A DNA stretch of 16,557 bases. It comes from Hyphomicrobiales bacterium. Its GTDB lineage: Bacteria > Pseudomonadota > Alphaproteobacteria > Rhizobiales > Aestuariivirgaceae. The stretch covers positions 1 to 16,557 of the forward strand of contig JANYGE010000368.1 in assembly GCA_025362535.1 (NCBI GenBank), in the 5' to 3' direction. Positions 13,533 to 16,557 of this stretch are shown here, in pieces. Numbering within the stretch: the stretch's first letter is position 1; each line of letters begins with the position of its first letter. A program made the position numbers and the translations under genes. Below the pieces are notes generated by a model that saw only the letters and a program-made list of their open reading frames with translations, made no database searches and had not been told where the DNA came from.

Positions 13533-15827
13533 TCAGTTCCCGGTCGAATTCTTGCGTTTGTTTTTTTTCTTGGCAGGATCTCGGGTAAACATGCGGTCAA
13601 AGAAACTTACCTTCTCCGATGAATTTGTATTGGCTTGCGGCAATATCAGGGGTGGGTCAGTTGGTTTGTCAGCACTGCTGGTTTTGGCAGGCTTGGCAGA
13701 GGTGGGCGAATTCTTAAACAGATTGAACATGCCATTTAAAACATCTTTGGAATCATCGACAGAACTACCCGTCGCGACAAGGTCTGGTGCCAAAGGTTCT
13801 TCATCGATGATGGGCTCGGAGCCTGGGGCAGGCGCTGGTGCTGCTGTATAGGTTCCATCCAGAGGAATGCCAGGCAGGCCAGCAGGCCGCAGGCCAGCTT
13901 CAGCCACTTCCATAATGCGCTTCCATGTGGGGGCTGGAATCATACCGCCCGTCACTTTATTCATCGGGCTGAAATCATCATTGCCCACCCAGACACCCGT
14001 CACGTTATGAGCGGTGAATCCAATAAACCAGGCATCACGATAACTTTGGTTGGTGCCCGTCTTGCCGCCTTGGGGCGCATAGCCAAGATCAGCACCACGG
14101 GCTGTGCCGCTTTTTACCACAGCATTCAACATCACATTAAGATCAGCAATGGCTTCCACGGGTTCAACTTGCGGCGTGCCCGTTTCATTGGCAGAGCGGC
14201 TATAGATTAAATCACCATTGGGCCGGTGAATTTCGAGCACACTATAGGGCTTGGCCAATTTACCGCCAGCCGCAAAAGTGGCATAGCCCGTGGTGAGATC
14301 AATCAAGGTCATGGCACTGGTGCCGAGCACCATGGGAGCCCAGGTTTCAAGAACGGCTTGAATGCCCACCGCATGAGCAGTCTTGATAATATCTGGCCTG
14401 CCCACATCAATCATGAGCCGCACCGGAACTGAATTATAGGAATGGGCCAAGGCACTGGTCAGGGTGATGCGGCCCGCATAGCCACCCGTATAATTGCGGG
14501 GTGACCAATTGCCCACCGACACCGGAGCATCAAGCACAATCGTGTTGGGTTTATAGCCATGCAACAAGGCTGTGAGATAAACAAAGGGTTTGAATGAAGA
14601 GCCTGGCTGGCGCATCGCATCAGTGGCGCGGTTAAACTGGCTATCTTCATAGTCACGTCCGCCAACCAATGCGCGCACTGCGCCATCGGGGGCCATGGTG
14701 ATGGCAGACCCTTGCGAAAAATTCAGATCGGGCCCCTTCGTATCAATCACATCATTGATAATCACTTGCGCTGCATCTTGCAGCTTGCGGTTAATTGTGG
14801 TCTTCACCTCGACCACAAACTCACCCTTCAAACCCTGTTTTTCCATAACATCGAGCGTGTCGCGGTAAGCCATATCCAAAAACCAATTAGGGCTTGCGGC
14901 AATATCCTGCTTAACAATTTGCGCCGGGGTGCGCTTGGCCTGCAGCAACTCACCTTGGGTAATAAAGCCCGCATCAAGCATACGGTATAAAACCACATTG
15001 GTGCGCACATGCGAGGCTTCAGGATTTTTATGCGGCGCATAATTGGTGGGAGCCTTGAACAGCCCCGCCAACACAGCAGCTTCTGATAAATTAATGTCGC
15101 GCACCGATTTGCCAAAATAAAACTGTGACGCAGCTTCAACTCCATAATTGCCGCCACCCAAATAGGAGCGATCAAGATAGAGTTTCAGGATTTCATTTTT
15201 CGATATGCGCGCTTCAATCCACATGGACAGAAAAGCTTCATTCACTTTGCGCCGTATCGTGCGCTCTGGCGAAAGAAAAAGATTTTTTGCAACCTGCTGG
15301 GTGATCGATGATCCGCCTTGCTGCCGCGCACCATTGGCGCGCGCGTTGCGCACAATCGCTCGAAGGGTTCCGATCACATCCACACCAAAGTGATCATAGA
15401 AGCGGGCATCTTCCGTCGCCAAAACCGCCTTGATTAAAACCGGCGGAATTTCATCGAGCGGAACCGCATCATTCTGTCGGATACCGCGCTGCCCGATAAT
15501 CACACCGTCGCGGTCGGTAAAGGTGACCGCATATTCGCGCCCGCGATTCCACACATCGCCAGTTCCGGCAAAAGGCGGCACAGCATAAGCCAGCAAACCA
15601 AAGGCAATGACCACGCCAAATGTGAAAAAATCATCGATTAAATCAATAAGAATGCGCTTGGGGCCGGAGATGCGAAACCAGCGATAGAGAAAAGAAGAAT
15701 AGGCCGATGCGCCACGATGGATCATGTCCCATAGCTCGAACAGGCCAGTGCTCACATAGGAGTCACCCGTCCATATCCACCGATACAACATATTACGCGT
15801 GGGAAGTTTTTTCACGATACCCAACAA
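13533..15827 (-). CDS. mrcA: Penicillin-binding protein 1A (bifunctional transglycosylase/transpeptidase)
   Basis: Class A penicillin-binding protein of up to 764 residues that polymerises glycan strands and cross-links peptides in the periplasm. A cytoplasmic extension of about 65 residues rich in Trp, Tyr and Phe precedes the single membrane segment (about 66-86). The GT51 domain carries Glu139 in ATEDARFYDHFG, then GGSSITQQVAKN and RKVNEAFLSMWIE. The transpeptidase domain has Ser410 (SSFK), Ser463 (SYN) and Lys589 (KTGT). The tail beyond about residue 660 is Pro/Ala/Ser-rich and ends with basic residues. The start is uncertain: TTG at 15827, GTG at 15815 and ATG at 15791 are in frame; AAGG precedes the first. 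The DUF1214 gene begins 6 nt after the stop. The symbol follows E. coli usage. Confidence 0.95.
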   Translation of the reverse strand: MLGIVKKLPTRNMLYRWIWTGDSYVSTGLFELWDMIHRGASAYSSFLYRWFRISGPKRILIDLIDDFFTFGVVIAFGLLAYAVPPFAGTGDVWNRGREYAVTFTDRDGVIIGQRGIRQNDAVPLDEIPPVLIKAVLATEDARFYDHFGVDVIGTLRAIVRNARANGARQQGGSSITQQVAKNLFLSPERTIRRKVNEAFLSMWIEARISKNEILKLYLDRSYLGGGNYGVEAASQFYFGKSVRDINLSEAAVLAGLFKAPTNYAPHKNPEASHVRTNVVLYRMLDAGFITQGELLQAKRTPAQIVKQDIAASPNWFLDMAYRDTLDVMEKQGLKGEFVVEVKTTINRKLQDAAQVIINDVIDTKGPDLNFSQGSAITMAPDGAVRALVGGRDYEDSQFNRATDAMRQPGSSFKPFVYLTALLHGYKPNTIVLDAPVSVGNWSPRNYTGGYAGRITLTSALAHSYNSVPVRLMIDVGRPDIIKTAHAVGIQAVLETWAPMVLGTSAMTLIDLTTGYATFAAGGKLAKPYSVLEIHRPNGDLIYSRSANETGTPQVEPVEAIADLNVMLNAVVKSGTARGADLGYAPQGGKTGTNQSYRDAWFIGFTAHNVTGVWVGNDDFSPMNKVTGGMIPAPTWKRIMEVAEAGLRPAGLPGIPLDGTYTAAPAPAPGSEPIIDEEPLAPDLVATGSSVDDSKDVLNGMFNLFKNSPTSAKPAKTSSADKPTDPPLILPQANTNSSEKVSFFDRMFTRDPAKKKNKRKNSTGN

Positions 15828-16258
15828 TTTTGACCTTGAAATAGGCTCTTAGCAGATGCCGCGCAAGCTGAACTCAAAATTTGTCAATTTGCAGCCAAAA
15901 GCTTCAAATATTTAGCGCTTTGGATGGTCAATTGAAATTATGACCCCCCGATTCTGTCATTCCCGCGCAGGCGGGAATCTAACTATCTCTTTGAAATCAA
16001 ATTTGGATTCCCGCCTGCGCGGAAATGACGGATTGGGGGAGTGACTATAAAAGTTTAAAAACAAGCAAAGTTACCTGCCAATGACTCAGCGCAGCGATGT
16101 GCTCACGGTTTATCCTTTGAGCTCAAATAGATACGAATTTGATATTCTAAGCGTAAAAAACTTCTCAATGAATATAAAAAATATGGGTGCCGCGCTGAAA
16201 GATCGAAAGTGATTCCATAAGTCTTGGCTTTCGGGCAGCCATATGTTTAGAGACCCAA
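15828..16258. other. Intergenic region between divergent PBP1A and YcgN-like genes
   Basis: These 431 nt contain no convincing gene. They hold the promoters of two divergent genes, a REP-like double palindrome, a perfect 12-bp palindrome TTTGAGCTCAAA at 16116-16127, and an inverted repeat CGAAAG (16204-16209) / CTTTCG (16228-16233) in the expected leader of the YcgN-like gene. The stretch from 16130 to 16195 is AT-rich. No CtrA-type site is found here, and I could not place -35 and -10 elements with confidence. Confidence 0.6.
15944..16039. repeat. REP/BIME-like intergenic palindromic repeat
   Basis: Two arms, 15956-15979 and 16006-16029, are inverted copies with 23 of 24 positions matching, around a 26-nt centre. 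Each arm contains its own small hairpin (CCCGC-GCAG-GCGGG in the left arm). The match continues outward, with a one-base bulge, into C-rich and G-rich ends (15944-15955 and 16030-16039). The core CATTCCCGCG is typical of dispersed REP-like elements in proteobacterial genomes. Because both flanking genes point away from it, it is not a terminator of either. Confidence 0.75.
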
Positions 16259-16557
16259 ATGACTGAAGCCTTCTGGAAAACCAAAACCCTCGTCGAAATG
16301 ACCAAACCCGAATGGGAAAGCCTGTGCGATGGCTGCGGGCGCTGTTGCTTAAACAAACTCGAAGATGAAGACACGGGTGAATTTCTCTACACCAGAGCCG
16401 CTTGCAAATTATTGGACATCGGAACTTGTCAGTGTACGGATTATGTGAACCGCGCCAAAAAAGTTCCAGATTGTGTCACGCTGACCGCCAAGAATGTTTC
16501 CGAACTCGGCTGGTTGCCACAAACTTGCGCCTATCGCCGCTTGGATGAAGGCAAGGG
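16259..16557 (+). CDS. YcgN family cysteine cluster protein (UPF0260), 3' partial
   Basis: The first 99 codons are inside the window and the frame is open to its end. The start [25 protein letters not shown] is typical of the YcgN/UPF0260 family, followed by the cysteine cluster CDGCGRCC (residues 23-30), [20 protein letters not shown], a second group TCQCTDY and the motif VPDCVTL. The conserved cysteines suggest binding of zinc or an Fe-S cluster; the family has no proven function. The ATG has AGAG 6 nt upstream. It is divergent from PBP1A, an arrangement I recall from other Alphaproteobacteria. The full family length is about 150 residues, so roughly a third is missing. Confidence 0.9.
   Translation, partial: MTEAFWKTKTLVEMTKPEWESLCDGCGRCCLNKLEDEDTGEFLYTRAACKLLDIGTCQCTDYVNRAKKVPDCVTLTAKNVSELGWLPQTCAYRRLDEGK

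Noticed and set aside
15944..16039. The large palindrome as a transcription terminator
   Set aside because: Both neighbouring genes are transcribed away from it, and there is no T run; a REP-like repeat explains it better.
16116..16127. The 12-bp perfect palindrome TTTGAGCTCAAA as an operator of the YcgN-like gene
   Set aside because: A single short palindrome with no second copy in the window; noted in the intergenic entry but too weak to call.
16165..16374. A 69-codon minus-strand frame over the start of the YcgN-like gene
   Set aside because: It is antisense to the conserved cysteine cluster of the plus-strand gene and shows no domain.

Overview
The window looks like chromosomal DNA of an alphaproteobacterium, most likely of the order Hyphomicrobiales (Rhizobiales) or a close relative. 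The grounds are a MucR/Ros-type regulator, several families largely confined to that group (DUF2336, PAS_5, DUF6456, DUF5330, DUF1491, DUF1254/DUF1214), a penicillin-binding protein 1A with a long cytoplasmic extension, and three sites that fit the CtrA cell-cycle regulator consensus. No rRNA, tRNA, CRISPR array, prophage or insertion sequence was seen. Base composition is moderate, and the toxin-antitoxin pair is visibly more AT-rich than its surroundings. All family assignments come from reading the proteins, not from a database search.

Layout. Positions 1-488 hold the 3' part of a TSUP-type permease. From 4148 down to 485 runs a tightly packed minus-strand series: a ribbon-helix-helix antitoxin and RelE/ParE toxin, an isochorismatase-like hydrolase, glutaryl-CoA dehydrogenase, a GNAT acetyltransferase and an exported protein of unknown function. 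Positions 6695-4204 (minus) carry msrB and oligopeptidase B joined by an ATGA overlap. On the plus strand, 6891-10045 holds a DUF2336 protein, a MucR regulator, a PAS_5 protein and a DUF6456 protein. SufE and a DUF5330 protein face it on the minus strand (10017-10898). A membrane-anchored peptidoglycan-binding protein, a DUF1491 protein and a 57-residue protein follow on the plus strand (11143-12427). The minus-strand set PBP1A, DUF1214, DUF1254 spans 15827-12424. An intergenic stretch with a REP-like palindrome then leads to a YcgN-type cysteine-cluster protein cut by the window end.

How the genes may work together. Three intergenic regions, before the DUF2336-mucR pair, between the DUF5330 and peptidoglycan-binding genes, and before the 57-residue gene, each contain a site of the form TTNN-N7-TTAACC in the same orientation. 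This suggests that regulators and envelope proteins here are tied to the CtrA circuit. The PBP1A cluster is an envelope module in which the two DUF proteins, encoded with 6-nt spacing and a 1-nt overlap, may be partners of the synthase. MsrB and oligopeptidase B form a protein repair and peptide turnover pair. The most unusual hidden structure is a pair of mutually exclusive hairpins just before the DUF6456 start codon, one of which would cover its ribosome binding site. I see no clear, wholly new multi-gene system. The best leads are the CtrA sites, that leader, and the PBP1A-DUF1214-DUF1254 unit.
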